A stretch of DNA of 64,000 bases from Streptomyces sp. NBC_00285 (GTDB lineage: Bacteria; Actinomycetota; Actinomycetes; Streptomycetales; Streptomycetaceae): the NCBI RefSeq assembly GCF_036174265.1, contig NZ_CP108055.1:5208001-5272000 (forward strand), written 5' to 3'. Made by a program: the position numbers and the translations under genes. The notes beneath the pieces are model-generated. The model saw only the letters and a program-made list of their open reading frames with translations, had not been told where the DNA came from and did not search any database. This document shows, in pieces, positions 36,809-45,684 of this stretch. The first letter of the stretch is position 1. Every line of letters begins with the position of its first letter.

Positions 36809-37750
36809 ATGAACACCGACGAACACGAACACGTGATTGAGGTCACCGGCCTGCGGCGTGTGTACGGGGGCGGGTTCGAGGCGGTGCGCGGAATCGGATT
36901 CTCCGTGGCCCGCGGAGAGATCTTCGCCCTGCTCGGCACCAATGGCGCCGGAAAGACCTCCACCGTGGAACTGCTGGAGGGGCTCGCCCCGCCGACCGAC
37001 GGGAGGATCCGCGTCCTCGGCCACGATCCCTACGCCGAGCGGGCCGTCGTACGGCCACGCACCGGGGTGATGCTCCAGGAGGGCGGTTTCCCGTCCGAGC
37101 TGACGGTCGGCGAGACCGCGCGGATGTGGGCGAGCTGCGTCAGCGGGGCCCGGCCGCCGCTGGAGGTGCTGGAACTGGTCGGGCTCGCCCGGCGGACCGG
37201 CGTACGGGTCAAGCAGTTGTCCGGTGGCGAGCGGCGCCGCCTCGACCTGGCCCTCGCGCTGCTCGGCGACCCCGAGGTGCTGTTCCTCGACGAGCCGACC
37301 ACCGGGCTGGATGCCCAAGGGCGCCGGGACACCTGGGAGTTGGTGCAGTCCCTGCGCGACCGCGGCACGACCGTGCTGCTCACCACGCACTACCTGGAAG
37401 AAGCCGAGGAGCTCGCCGACCGGCTGGCGATCCTCCACGAGGGGCGCATCGCCGCCACCGGGACGACGGCCGAGGTGACCGCCGGGCAGCCGTCCCGGAT
37501 CTCCTTCCGGCTGCCGGACAGCTACCACCTCGGCGATCTCCCGCCGCTCGACGCGCTGGGCGTGTGCGGGCACGAGGTCGACGGGCGGGTCGTACGGCTG
37601 TGGACGCGGGAACTTCAGCGGGCGGCCACCGGGCTGCTGGTGTGGGCCGACGCGGCCCGGGTCGAGTTGCACGGTCTCGACGTGCGGTCGGCGTCCCTGG
37701 AGGAGGCGTTCCTCGGGATCGCACGGGAAGAGAAGGAGCGGGTGGCATGA
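36809..37750 (+). CDS. ABC transporter ATP-binding protein
   Basis: The 313-residue ATPase has Walker A LLGTNGAGKTS (41-51), the signature LSGGERRR (about 136-143) and Walker B VLFLDEP (about 157-163). A C-terminal extension (about 230-313) is typical of ABC-2 exporters of drugs and natural products. It works with the permease that overlaps it by four bases (ATGA). The four-gene set with a two-component system resembles antibiotic- or lipid-sensing export modules such as linearmycin resistance (LnrLMN with LnrJK) and Des-type systems; the substrate is not known. Confidence 0.93.
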   Translation: MNTDEHEHVIEVTGLRRVYGGGFEAVRGIGFSVARGEIFALLGTNGAGKTSTVELLEGLAPPTDGRIRVLGHDPYAERAVVRPRTGVMLQEGGFPSELTVGETARMWASCVSGARPPLEVLELVGLARRTGVRVKQLSGGERRRLDLALALLGDPEVLFLDEPTTGLDAQGRRDTWELVQSLRDRGTTVLLTTHYLEEAEELADRLAILHEGRIAATGTTAEVTAGQPSRISFRLPDSYHLGDLPPLDALGVCGHEVDGRVVRLWTRELQRAATGLLVWADAARVELHGLDVRSASLEEAFLGIAREEKERVA

Positions 37751-38562
37751 GCGGGAGCGCGATCGGAAGTACGGCGGCGAGCGCCGCGGAGCGTACGACC
37801 ACCACGCCGGCCGGACGCGTCGGCGCACTCGGGCGGGCCGAACTGACGCTGTTCCTGCGGAGCAAGGGCATGATCCTCTCGGCGGTGTTCCTGCCGCTGG
37901 TACTGCCCTTCAGCCTGCGGGCGAGCATCCCGGACGCGGACCTGAAGGAACAGGGCCTCAGCCTCGGGATGCTGCTGATTCCCGGGGCCGTCGGTTTCTC
38001 ACTGCTCTTCGCGGTCTACACGGCCCTGACCGGCGTCTTCGTCGGACGGCGTGAGGAGCTCGTCCTCAAGCGGCTGCGCACCGGGGAGCTGCGGGACCAC
38101 GAGATCATGGCCGGGGCGGCGCTGCCCGCGATCGTCACGAGCCTCGTGCAGTGCGTGCTCCTCGCCGTCGGCTGCTCGGTACTGCTGGATCTGGCCGCGC
38201 CGAAGGCACCCCTCCTCGCCGTCCTCGGTGTGCTCCTCGGTCTGCTGATGAGTGCGGCCCTCGCCGCGCTGACCGCGAGCTTCACCCGGACCGTGGAGAG
38301 CGCCCAGGTCACCGGGCTGCCGCTGATGATCATCACGATGATGGGCTCGGGGGTCGCCGTCCCGCGGGAATTCCTGCCCGACCGGATCGCCTCGGTGTGC
38401 GAACTGCTGCCGCTCACCCCGGTGATCACGCTGGTGCGCGGCGGCTGGAGCGGCGACCTCTCCGCCTACGAGGCCCTGGGAGCGGTACTGACGGCGCTGG
38501 CCTGGACCGCGCTGACCGTGTTTGCTGTGCAGCGGTGGTTCCGCTGGGAACCCCGGCGCTGA
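37747..38562 (+). CDS. ABC-2 type permease
   Basis: The 271-residue protein has about six membrane segments, beginning with LFLRSKGMILSAVFLPLVLPF and ending with a conserved PLTPVITLVRGGWSG motif of ABC-2 permeases. ATG 37747 overlaps the ATPase stop by four bases. It pairs with that ATPase as an exporter. Confidence 0.92.
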   Translation: MSGSAIGSTAASAAERTTTTPAGRVGALGRAELTLFLRSKGMILSAVFLPLVLPFSLRASIPDADLKEQGLSLGMLLIPGAVGFSLLFAVYTALTGVFVGRREELVLKRLRTGELRDHEIMAGAALPAIVTSLVQCVLLAVGCSVLLDLAAPKAPLLAVLGVLLGLLMSAALAALTASFTRTVESAQVTGLPLMIITMMGSGVAVPREFLPDRIASVCELLPLTPVITLVRGGWSGDLSAYEALGAVLTALAWTALTVFAVQRWFRWEPRR

Positions 38563-38582
38563 ACGGTACGGGGGGCAGGAGA

Positions 38583-39815
38583 ATGCGTGATTCGGCCGGC
38601 TGGTGGCGGCGCAAGAGCACACCGGCGAAGGTGGAGACGTACACGCGCTGGTCGTTCCACTTCTTCGCCCTGCTCGAGGTCCTGGCGATCGGGCTGCCGG
38701 TCCTCGGGCAGATGACCGGCTCACCGGGGGTCTGGCTGCTCCTGCTGGTCTGCGCGCACTCCGTGGTCTGCGCGGTGACCGCGTCCCGGGCGCTCGACTG
38801 GACCCGGGGACGGCGCGAGCAGCCGGTGCGGATGCTGTGGGTGCTCGGCGCGGTGACCGTGCTCGTGGCCTCCGTGGCGATCGGGATCGCCGAGCGGGGG
38901 CCGCGCGGCGACGACGTCGACGCTGCGGCGGGCTCGGTCTTCGTGGGGGTCCTGGTCTTCGGGGCCGGCACCGGCGCGCTGGCCATCCGCAGACGCCGCA
39001 GGGCGGTCGCGTTGGTGTGCGGCTTCGCCGGAGGCGCCGTGATCGGCGGGTTCCCGCTCGGCACAGCCCTTTCCGGCGCGCTGGCCACCGGGCTCGTGGT
39101 GCTCCTCGGCGCCGCCTTCCTCGCCTTCACCTCCGTCTTCTCCGTCTGGCTCCTCAACGCCGTCTACGAACTCGACGCCGCCCGCGAGACCCGCGCCCGG
39201 CTCGCCGTCGCCGAGGAACGGCTGCGGTTCGGGCGGGACCTGCACGACGTGGTGGGCCGGAACCTGGCGGTGATCGCGTTGAAGAGCGAGCTGGCCGTGC
39301 AGCTGACCCGGCGCGGACGGGACGAGGCCGTGGACCAGATGACCGAGGTGCAGCGGATCGCGCAGGAGACACAGCGCGAGGTGCGGGACGTTGTACGGGG
39401 GTACCGGGAGGCCGACCTCAGGTCCGAACTCGCCGGAGCGCAAGGGGTGTTGACCGCCGCCGGCATCGACTGCGAGGTCACCGGGGAGCCGGCCGGACTG
39501 CCCGCCGAGGTGCAGTCGGCGCTCGGCTGGGTGGTGCGGGAGGCCACCACGAACGTCCTGCGGCACGGCGACCCCGAGCGGTGCACGGTGACCGTGCTCA
39601 CGCTGGCGGAACGGGTGGTGCTGACCGTGGAGAACGACGGGGCGCTGCGGGCCTCGGACACCGGCGGCTCCGGGCTCGCCGGACTGCGGGAGCGGCTCGC
39701 GGCCGTGGCCGGGACGCTGGAGGCGGGCCGGGTGCGCGAGGGTGTGTTCCGGCTGGTGGCGGAGGTGCCACTGGCGGCGGACGTACCGCTGGCGGCGGGG
39801 GAGGCGGTCTCGTGA
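38583..39815 (+). CDS. DesK-type sensor histidine kinase
   Basis: The 410-residue kinase has about six membrane helices (about 22-190) with almost no extracellular domain, then a HisKA_3 dimerisation region with the phosphoacceptor His221 in GRDLHDVVGRNL, and an ATPase domain with the N-box REATTNVLRHGDP and G-box GSGLAGLRERL. Kinases of this shape sense the membrane or the transporter itself. The C terminus ends with Ala/Val repeats. ATG 38583 lies 20 bp after the permease gene. Confidence 0.93.
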   Translation: MRDSAGWWRRKSTPAKVETYTRWSFHFFALLEVLAIGLPVLGQMTGSPGVWLLLLVCAHSVVCAVTASRALDWTRGRREQPVRMLWVLGAVTVLVASVAIGIAERGPRGDDVDAAAGSVFVGVLVFGAGTGALAIRRRRRAVALVCGFAGGAVIGGFPLGTALSGALATGLVVLLGAAFLAFTSVFSVWLLNAVYELDAARETRARLAVAEERLRFGRDLHDVVGRNLAVIALKSELAVQLTRRGRDEAVDQMTEVQRIAQETQREVRDVVRGYREADLRSELAGAQGVLTAAGIDCEVTGEPAGLPAEVQSALGWVVREATTNVLRHGDPERCTVTVLTLAERVVLTVENDGALRASDTGGSGLAGLRERLAAVAGTLEAGRVREGVFRLVAEVPLAADVPLAAGEAVS

Positions 39816-39915
39816 CGGTCTCGGTGACGAGGGAGGCGGCGCTGTGAGGGCAGTTGGCGACGATGGGGGCGGTGCGGCTGTGACGGCCGCTACGGGTGGC
39901 GGGGGAGGCGGTTCC

Positions 39916-40524
39916 GTGACCGTGCGGGTGCTGCTCGCCGACGACGAGCATCTGATCCGGGGCGCGCTGGCCGCGTTGCTTTCGCTGGAGGACGACCTCG
40001 CGATCGTCGCGGAGGCGGCGACCGGCCCCGAAGCGCTGGCGATGGCCCGGGCGCACGAGCCCGACGTCGCCGTACTCGATCTTCAGATGCCCGGCGCGGA
40101 CGGTGTGAAGGTCGCCACATCCCTGCGCGCGGAACTGCCGTCGTGCAAGGTGCTGATCGTCACCAGCCACGGTCGGCCGGGGCATCTCAAGCGGTCCCTG
40201 GAGGCCGGTGTGCGGGGGTTCGTCCCGAAGACCGTGAGCGCACGGAAACTCGCCGAGATCATCCGCACGGTGTACGCGGGAAACCGTTACGTCGACCCCG
40301 AGTTGGCCGCCGACGCGATCTCCGCCGGGGACTCGCCACTGACCGCGCGGGAGGCCGAGGTGCTGGAACTCGCCGCCGACGGGGCGCCCGTCGCGGAGAT
40401 CGCCGAACGTGCCGCGCTGTCGCAGGGAACCGTCCGGAACTACCTGTCGTCGGCCGTGTCGAAACTCGGTGCCGAGAACCGGCATGCGGCGGTGCGGCTC
40501 GCACGGGAACGAGGTTGGGTATAG
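39916..40524 (+). CDS. NarL/DesR-type response regulator
   Basis: The 202-residue regulator has a receiver domain (acidic DD at 9-10, phosphorylated Asp55 in VAVLDLQMPG, Thr83 and Lys105) and a LuxR-type HTH (about 138-200, TAREAEVLELAADG...). It most likely binds the 30-bp palindrome ahead of the transporter genes. The frame is open further upstream; GTG 39916 is chosen because GGAGG lies seven bases upstream and the receiver begins there. Its stop codon lies within a TATAGT sequence before the third tRNA-Gly. Confidence 0.9.
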   Translation: MTVRVLLADDEHLIRGALAALLSLEDDLAIVAEAATGPEALAMARAHEPDVAVLDLQMPGADGVKVATSLRAELPSCKVLIVTSHGRPGHLKRSLEAGVRGFVPKTVSARKLAEIIRTVYAGNRYVDPELAADAISAGDSPLTAREAEVLELAADGAPVAEIAERAALSQGTVRNYLSSAVSKLGAENRHAAVRLARERGWV

Positions 40525-40525
40525 T
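40520..40525 (+). promoter_or_regulatory. Possible -10 box (TATAGT) of the third tRNA-Gly
   Basis: TATAGT at 40520-40525 lies 21 bp before tRNA-Gly; it contains the TAG stop codon of the response regulator. No good -35 is seen. The hexamer may also be a coincidence of the stop codon. Confidence 0.35.
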
Positions 40526-40546
40526 GGTTCTCGCGCCACGGCGCAT

Positions 40547-40619
40547 GCGAACGTAGCTCAGTTGGTAGAGCGCAACCTTGCCAAGGTTGAGGTCGCGAGT
40601 TCGAACCTCGTCGTTCGCT
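40547..40619 (+). tRNA. tRNA-Gly (anticodon GCC), copy 2
   Basis: It folds with acceptor GCGAACG / CGTTCGC and loop TTGCCAA. Compared with copy 1 (36608), changes are paired: acceptor GCGGACG/CGTCCGC to GCGAACG/CGTTCGC and a T-stem C-G to G-C swap, so the fold is kept. Confidence 0.97.
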
Positions 40620-40626
40620 CCACTGC

Positions 40627-40654
40627 AAAGGCCCCCGGTTCCCCGGGGGCCTTT
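40627..40654. terminator. Bidirectional terminator between tRNA-Gly and purC
   Basis: A perfect 12-bp stem, AAAGGCCCCCGG with CCGGGGGCCTTT, around a TTCC loop. Its A and T ends serve both the plus-strand tRNA and the minus-strand purC, which ends five bases away. Confidence 0.9.
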
Positions 40655-40658
40655 CGCG

Positions 40659-41558
40659 TTACGACCAGCTCAGGCCCGTCAGACGCTCGTACGCCTCGAC
40701 GTACTTGGCGCGGGTCGCGTCCACGACCTGCTGCGGCAGCGGCGGCGGGGGCTGCTCGCTCCTGCGGTCCCAGCCGGACTCCGGCGAGGTCAACCAGTCG
40801 CGCACGAACTGCTTGTCGTACGACGGCTGCGCGCGCCCCGGCTCCCACTGGTCGGCCGGCCAGAAGCGGGAGGAGTCCGGGGTGAGGACCTCGTCCGCGA
40901 CGACGAGGGTCTCCCCGTCGAAACCGAACTCGAACTTGGTGTCCGCGAGGATGATCCCGCGGTCCCGGGCCACGTCCCGGCCACGCGAGTACACCGCGAG
41001 GGTCGCCTGCCGCAGCTGCGCGGCGGTCTCCGCACCGACCTGGCGGGCGACCTCCTCGTACGAGACGTTCTCGTCGTGCTCGCCGACGGCCGCCTTGGTG
41101 GCCGGGGTGAAGATCGGGGCGGGGAGCTCGCTGCCGTCGACCAGGCCCTCGGGGAGGGCGAGGCCGCAGACCGTGCGGGACTCGTCGTACTCCACCAGGC
41201 CGGAGCCGGTGAGGTAGCCGCGGGCGACGCACTCGACCGGCACCATCTGGAGCGACCTGCACACCATCGTGCGGCCCGCCCAGTCGGCGGGGGCGCCTTC
41301 CGGCACGTCGGTGCTCAGGACGTGGTTCGGCATCAGATCGGCGATCTGGTCGAACCACCACAGCGACAGCTGGGTGAGGACGCGCCCCTTGTCGGGGATC
41401 TCGGTCGGCAGCACCCAGTCGAAGGCGGAGATACGGTCGCTGGCGACCATCACGAGGTCGCCCGCCTCGTTCTGGTACAGCTCGCGCACCTTGCCGGTGT
41501 GCAGGTGCACCAGGCCCGGAACCTGGAGCGGCTCGGGCTTTTCTACGAATCCGGACAC
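40659..41558 (-). CDS. purC: SAICAR synthetase
   Basis: The 299-residue enzyme joins aspartate to CAIR with ATP (purine step 8). The GKVRELYQ segment, SDRISAFDWVLPTEIPDKG, CVARGYLTGSG, LADTKFEFGFD and DKQFVRDWL are all present as in PurC. Minus strand, single gene with a shared terminator. Its upstream gene is the dimethylformamidase-like protein, 105 bp away. Confidence 0.96.
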   Translation of the reverse strand: MSGFVEKPEPLQVPGLVHLHTGKVRELYQNEAGDLVMVASDRISAFDWVLPTEIPDKGRVLTQLSLWWFDQIADLMPNHVLSTDVPEGAPADWAGRTMVCRSLQMVPVECVARGYLTGSGLVEYDESRTVCGLALPEGLVDGSELPAPIFTPATKAAVGEHDENVSYEEVARQVGAETAAQLRQATLAVYSRGRDVARDRGIILADTKFEFGFDGETLVVADEVLTPDSSRFWPADQWEPGRAQPSYDKQFVRDWLTSPESGWDRRSEQPPPPLPQQVVDATRAKYVEAYERLTGLSWS

Positions 41559-41663
41559 GGTTCCTCCCCGTGGTTATTTCCAACGGGTCGATTGTCCCGT
41601 ATGGGGCGCTGACCTTGGACCTGGGGTGTGCGGAGCGGGCGGAGGGGGTGCTGTCGAGCGGGT

Positions 41664-43172
41664 TCAGTCACGCTTGCAGATGCGGTCCAGGAGGTTGGCG
41701 GTGGCCCGCTGGACGCGGGAGTCGACGTGGCCCGGACGGTCCAGCGCCGGGGACCAGGCGAACGTGCCCGCCGCGAAGACCAGGGCGCCGGAGGGGGCGC
41801 GGTAGAGGGACGTCTCCTGGTGGCGGAGGGCGCCCTCGCTGTCGACGTACGGCGAGTGGGCGAGCAGGATGCGGTCGTCGTGCTCGGGGAGCGGGATGCG
41901 CGGGAAGTAGCGGTCCGCCTCGCCCGCCACCAGACCGGCGAGTTCGTCGCCGTCGTGCGCGCCGGTCGCGTCCCACAGCCAGTGGTCGGCGTTGCGGACG
42001 ATCAGGGGGTGCGGCTCGGGGACCCGTCCCGCGTACTGGATGCCGACCAACTGCTGCTCGGGGCGGTCGACTTCGCGCCACAGCACGGGTTTGCCCGGGC
42101 CGCTGCGTTTGCGGCAGGTGAGCAGGCGGTCGGGGACACCGGACGGCGAGGGGCCCAACTCGACCTGCCAGTACATGGTGTTGGCGGACAGGAAGACCAG
42201 GGAGGTGCCGCTGTCCCGGGCGCCCTCGACCGTACGGCGCATGGCCGTGGACCAGTACTCGTCGTGGCCGGGGAAGACCAGGCCCCGGTAGCGGGCGAGG
42301 TCGAGGTTCCCTGCGTGCAGGTCACGGGCGTCGGCGTAGGCGAGGTCGTAGCCGTAGCGCTCGGCGAAGCGGATGAAGTCGTAGGCGTGACCCACGTGCA
42401 TGGGCAGGCCCGCGCCCGCGTACGGCCGGTCGAAGGAGACCGTGGTCGCGGCGTCGGCCTCGCCGAGGAGCCGGCCCTGCTCGTCCCAGGCGTGGTAGAG
42501 ACTCGCGCCCGTGCGGCCGTCCTCGGGGTAGAGGTTGTACGCCTGCCAGGTCACGTCGGGCAGGAGGAGCAGCAGGTCCGCGGGATGGTTGTCGCGGACC
42601 GTGAACGGGATGTGGGAGCGGTAGCCGTCGGCGGTGGTGAGGACGGCGACATACGCCCCGATGCTCCAGTACGAGGGGATCTGCAGCCGCCAGGACAGCC
42701 ACCAGTGGTGACAGGAGACCGTGCGGTCGGCGGTCAGCGGCGCGGGCTGGACGATGCCGGAGAGGCGCGGGCTCGTGGTGATCTTCGACGCGCCGTCGCC
42801 GCCGTAGTGGCCGATGCGGTAGACGTCGACGGCGAACTCCTGGGGCGGGTCGACGGTGATGTGGAAGTCGACGGCCTCGCCCGGGGCGACCGCGCCGGTG
42901 GAGGTGAAGCCCTTGATCTGACGGCGTACGTCGTCCGCGGAGCGGGGGCCGCCGCCGGGGGCGGTGCGCGGGGAGGGGACGCGCGGGGCGCCCTTCCTCG
43001 GGGTGTGGGCCGGGTCCTTCTCCACGTACCAGGGGACGACCTGGCCGGTGTCGTCGAAGTACGTCTCGCTGCCGCGCAGCCAGGGGACGGGGCCCTGGCC
43101 GAAGGGGTCCGTCACGGCGTGCGCGAGTGCTCCCGACTCCCAGCGGCGGACGTGCTCCGGTCCTGGGCTCAT
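41664..43172 (-). CDS. N,N-dimethylformamidase beta-subunit-like protein
   Basis: The 502-residue protein resembles the catalytic C-terminal region of N,N-dimethylformamidase: VDVYRIGHYGGDGAS near residue 110, the DVTWQAYNLYPEDGRTGASLYH segment, VFPGHDEYWSTAMRRTVE, and FAAGTFAWSPALDRPGHVD. Residues that bind the metal (Tyr, Glu/Asp, His) appear present but I cannot place them reliably. Substrate unknown; amide hydrolysis is only inferred. ATG 43172 with GGAGGGGAG upstream; a much longer open frame to the right is noncoding. Confidence 0.82.
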   Translation of the reverse strand: MSPGPEHVRRWESGALAHAVTDPFGQGPVPWLRGSETYFDDTGQVVPWYVEKDPAHTPRKGAPRVPSPRTAPGGGPRSADDVRRQIKGFTSTGAVAPGEAVDFHITVDPPQEFAVDVYRIGHYGGDGASKITTSPRLSGIVQPAPLTADRTVSCHHWWLSWRLQIPSYWSIGAYVAVLTTADGYRSHIPFTVRDNHPADLLLLLPDVTWQAYNLYPEDGRTGASLYHAWDEQGRLLGEADAATTVSFDRPYAGAGLPMHVGHAYDFIRFAERYGYDLAYADARDLHAGNLDLARYRGLVFPGHDEYWSTAMRRTVEGARDSGTSLVFLSANTMYWQVELGPSPSGVPDRLLTCRKRSGPGKPVLWREVDRPEQQLVGIQYAGRVPEPHPLIVRNADHWLWDATGAHDGDELAGLVAGEADRYFPRIPLPEHDDRILLAHSPYVDSEGALRHQETSLYRAPSGALVFAAGTFAWSPALDRPGHVDSRVQRATANLLDRICKRD

Positions 43173-43635
43173 GGGTCGCTCCCCTCCCTCGTGCCCCCGT
43201 GGTCGGTCGTACGCCGTCCGAATCTCGGCTGGTCTCGGCGTGCTGTCCGGTCTGTGCTCTGCGTGCGCGGTGCCTGGTGCGGCTGTCCTGTTGCCGTTGT
43301 GCGCCTGTCCTATGGCGTGTGCCCATGCCATGTGCGCGATCGGTCCCAGCACATCACATTGCGCACGCAGGCTGTCACTATTCGTTGCGAATTGGCCAAA
43401 AGTGGAATGAGAGGGTCCGCTATGGGGGTGCTCTAGAGGGTGGTTCTGGGTGGGGTGGGTGAGGGTGGGTGGAGAGGGGGCCTGGTGGGAGGGGCCCGGG
43501 TGGGAGGGAGGCCCGTCCGGTGGGCGGGCCTCGGATACGAGGGTGCCCTGCGAGTGGTTCTGGTTGGCCTGGATGGGAGGACCTGGATGCGAGGGGCCCT
43601 CCGGGAGAGAGGCTCGCCCGTCCTGTGGGCGGGCC
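43173..43635. other. Intergenic region with a G-rich plus-strand tract
   Basis: No gene is seen. Positions 43435-43640 are very G-rich on the plus strand, with many GGG runs (for example at 43441-43510) and two related hairpins, near 43509-43533 (core GGCCCG...CGGGCC) and 43608-43632. They may be terminators for the minus-strand gene that ends at 43636, and a possible G-quadruplex site. Confidence 0.5.
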
Positions 43636-45684
43636 TCAGACCAGGCGTACCGGCTTCTCAGGGCGTATCCCCGACTTGACCAGCCAGGCGCGCAGGGGGA
43701 CCGGATCGCCGTCCTCCACGAGGCTGAGCACGCGGGGGGCGAGGTCCGCGGCGCGTTCGCCGTTGATGAGGAGGGACGGCCCGTCGAGCCAGTCCAGGCC
43801 GGGGGCGGCCCCCGCGGTGTCGATCGCGGCACAGCAGACCATCGCGGTGACGTGGTCGGTGAGAAGCTCCCGCGCGGTGCGGGGCGGCTGAAGAGGAAAG
43901 AGGGGGAGGGCGGCGTCGTCCCAGAACGTGGTGTCGGGCGTCTTGCCGGCTGAGGGGACTGCGGCTTCCTCGCGGGCGAGCTCGGCGGTGAGTGCAGCGG
44001 CCAGGGTCTCGGCTTCGCCATCGGCCCTTGGGGTGTCACCCGCGTCGCCCTCATCCATGCCGACTTCGTCGTCGGTGTCGAGGGGTGCAGGCAGTTCGAT
44101 GGGGGGCTCGGCGTCGGTGGCGCCTGCGGGGGCGGTGACAGCTGCGAGGTCGGTCGGGGCGGTTGGTGCGGGGGCTTCGGTGACCTGATTGTCCGGCGCG
44201 GTCGGCGAGGGGGCTCCAGCGATCTGCTCGTCCGGCGCGGTCCGTGCGGGGACTGCGGCCACCTGGTCGTCCGACTGGGCCGGTCCAGGGGCTGGGTCCA
44301 CCAGGTCGTCCGACTGGGCCGGTCCAGGGGCTCCGGTCGCCTGATCGTCCAGCTCGATCGGGACGAGGTCTGCGGGAGTGGGGGCCTGCTGGCGAGTACG
44401 CGTGGGTGCCGGGGGCTGTGTGGGCTGGGGAGTCGACAAGTGGTCGAGGACCCGGGAGAGGGTGGGGCCGTGGGATTCCGGCAGTGCGGATCCCGGGGCG
44501 CGGCCCACTCCCTGGGCGTCGAGCACGCGGTGGAGGCGGGCCGCGTCCAGGCGCCACTTTCGGTCGACGACCTCGTCCGGGTACTCCTGCCAGTCCACGG
44601 GGGACCAGTCCGGGCCGGTCTCCGCGGGGCCTCCGTGGAAGAGGCGGGCGGCAAGCAAGGAGGCGGCCTCGTCCATCGCGCCGGGTTCTTCGAGCAGGTC
44701 GCACGCGGGGCGCTCGCCCAGGCGGGAGGCGAACCCCTCGGCCAGGCGGTCACGGCGGGAAAGCTCGGTGAGCGCGGCCACCACGCCCGCGTCCAGCCGG
44801 GAGGGCCAGCGGCCCATCCGCCAGGCGGGGAGCGCGACCCGGGTCAGCAGACGGTCCCAGCCCGCGTACGCGAGGCCCACCTGTTCCTGGGCGACGATCC
44901 TGAGGCCGTAGTCCACAGCCTGTGCACGCTCGGAGGCCGCGGCGGCGACACCGCGCTCCATCTGGGTCGCGTGCTCCCGGCAGCTGCGCAGGAGGAGTCG
45001 AGCCACCCAGGCGACGCCCGCGCAGACCACCCGGGTGAGCGGGCAGCGGCCGGACGCCGAGCCGACGGCCACCGCCGCGTCCAGGCCCCGGACGAAACGC
45101 CGGGCCGCGGCTATGTCCGGGTGCGCCGACGGTCCCGTACCGGCGACGACCGGGGCGAGCACCGCGCGCAGTTCGCCGACGCGCATCCACCACAGGAACG
45201 GAGAGCCGATCACCAGCACCGGTGCGGCCGGCACCCGGCGGTGTGAGCCGCGGACGCCCGCGATCTCGTCGTCCAGGCCCTGCTGCGGCGGCTGGCCGTT
45301 GGCGGGGTGGGTGCGGTCCTCCAACCAGCTGTCGCAGTCCGGGGTGAGCGCTATCGCGGAGGGCGCGGGGACCTCCAGGCGGTCGGCGAGGTCACGCACC
45401 ATGCGGTACAGGTCGGGCGCGGACTCCTCGGCGATCGCGACCGTCGGGCTGACCGCCGGCCGGGCCCGGGTCACGACCAGGGCGACGGCCCCGGCGGCGA
45501 GCAGCACGAGGGCCCCGAGAACGGTCATCACCAACCGCGCGGTGTCCCAGAAGCCGCCCACCAGATGGCCGGTGGACCCTCCGGCGAGCAGCACCACGGC
45601 GCCCGCCGCGGGCAGCAGCGCCACAGCCAGCGCACGGCTGCGGATGCGCAGCACGGCGAGGGCCCGGGAGCGCGCTGCCTGCAC
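43636..45684 (-). CDS. Membrane protein resembling an inactive M48-type protease
   Basis: The 682-residue protein has two membrane segments (about 17-35 and 52-73), then a region laid out like an M48/HtpX peptidase: RDLADRLEVPAPSAIALTP..., VLVIGSPFLWWMRVGELRAVLAPVVAGTG. In active M48 enzymes the HExxH zinc motif follows ELRAVLAHE; here the same place reads APVVAG, so the zinc ligands are missing. A Pro/Asp/Gln-rich stretch of about 16-residue degenerate repeats (about 420-500) follows, then a C-terminal domain. I start at GTG 45684 because GGAGGT lies just upstream; the frame is open to 45711. Function is unknown. It could be a pseudoenzyme acting on protein quality. Confidence 0.75.
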   Translation of the reverse strand: MQAARSRALAVLRIRSRALAVALLPAAGAVVLLAGGSTGHLVGGFWDTARLVMTVLGALVLLAAGAVALVVTRARPAVSPTVAIAEESAPDLYRMVRDLADRLEVPAPSAIALTPDCDSWLEDRTHPANGQPPQQGLDDEIAGVRGSHRRVPAAPVLVIGSPFLWWMRVGELRAVLAPVVAGTGPSAHPDIAAARRFVRGLDAAVAVGSASGRCPLTRVVCAGVAWVARLLLRSCREHATQMERGVAAAASERAQAVDYGLRIVAQEQVGLAYAGWDRLLTRVALPAWRMGRWPSRLDAGVVAALTELSRRDRLAEGFASRLGERPACDLLEEPGAMDEAASLLAARLFHGGPAETGPDWSPVDWQEYPDEVVDRKWRLDAARLHRVLDAQGVGRAPGSALPESHGPTLSRVLDHLSTPQPTQPPAPTRTRQQAPTPADLVPIELDDQATGAPGPAQSDDLVDPAPGPAQSDDQVAAVPARTAPDEQIAGAPSPTAPDNQVTEAPAPTAPTDLAAVTAPAGATDAEPPIELPAPLDTDDEVGMDEGDAGDTPRADGEAETLAAALTAELAREEAAVPSAGKTPDTTFWDDAALPLFPLQPPRTARELLTDHVTAMVCCAAIDTAGAAPGLDWLDGPSLLINGERAADLAPRVLSLVEDGDPVPLRAWLVKSGIRPEKPVRLV

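Noticed and set aside
43173..44753. N-terminal extension of the dimethylformamidase-like frame
   Set aside because: The extra codons are Ser/Pro/Arg-rich and overlap the M48-like gene in another frame; a ribosome site marks the start at 43172.
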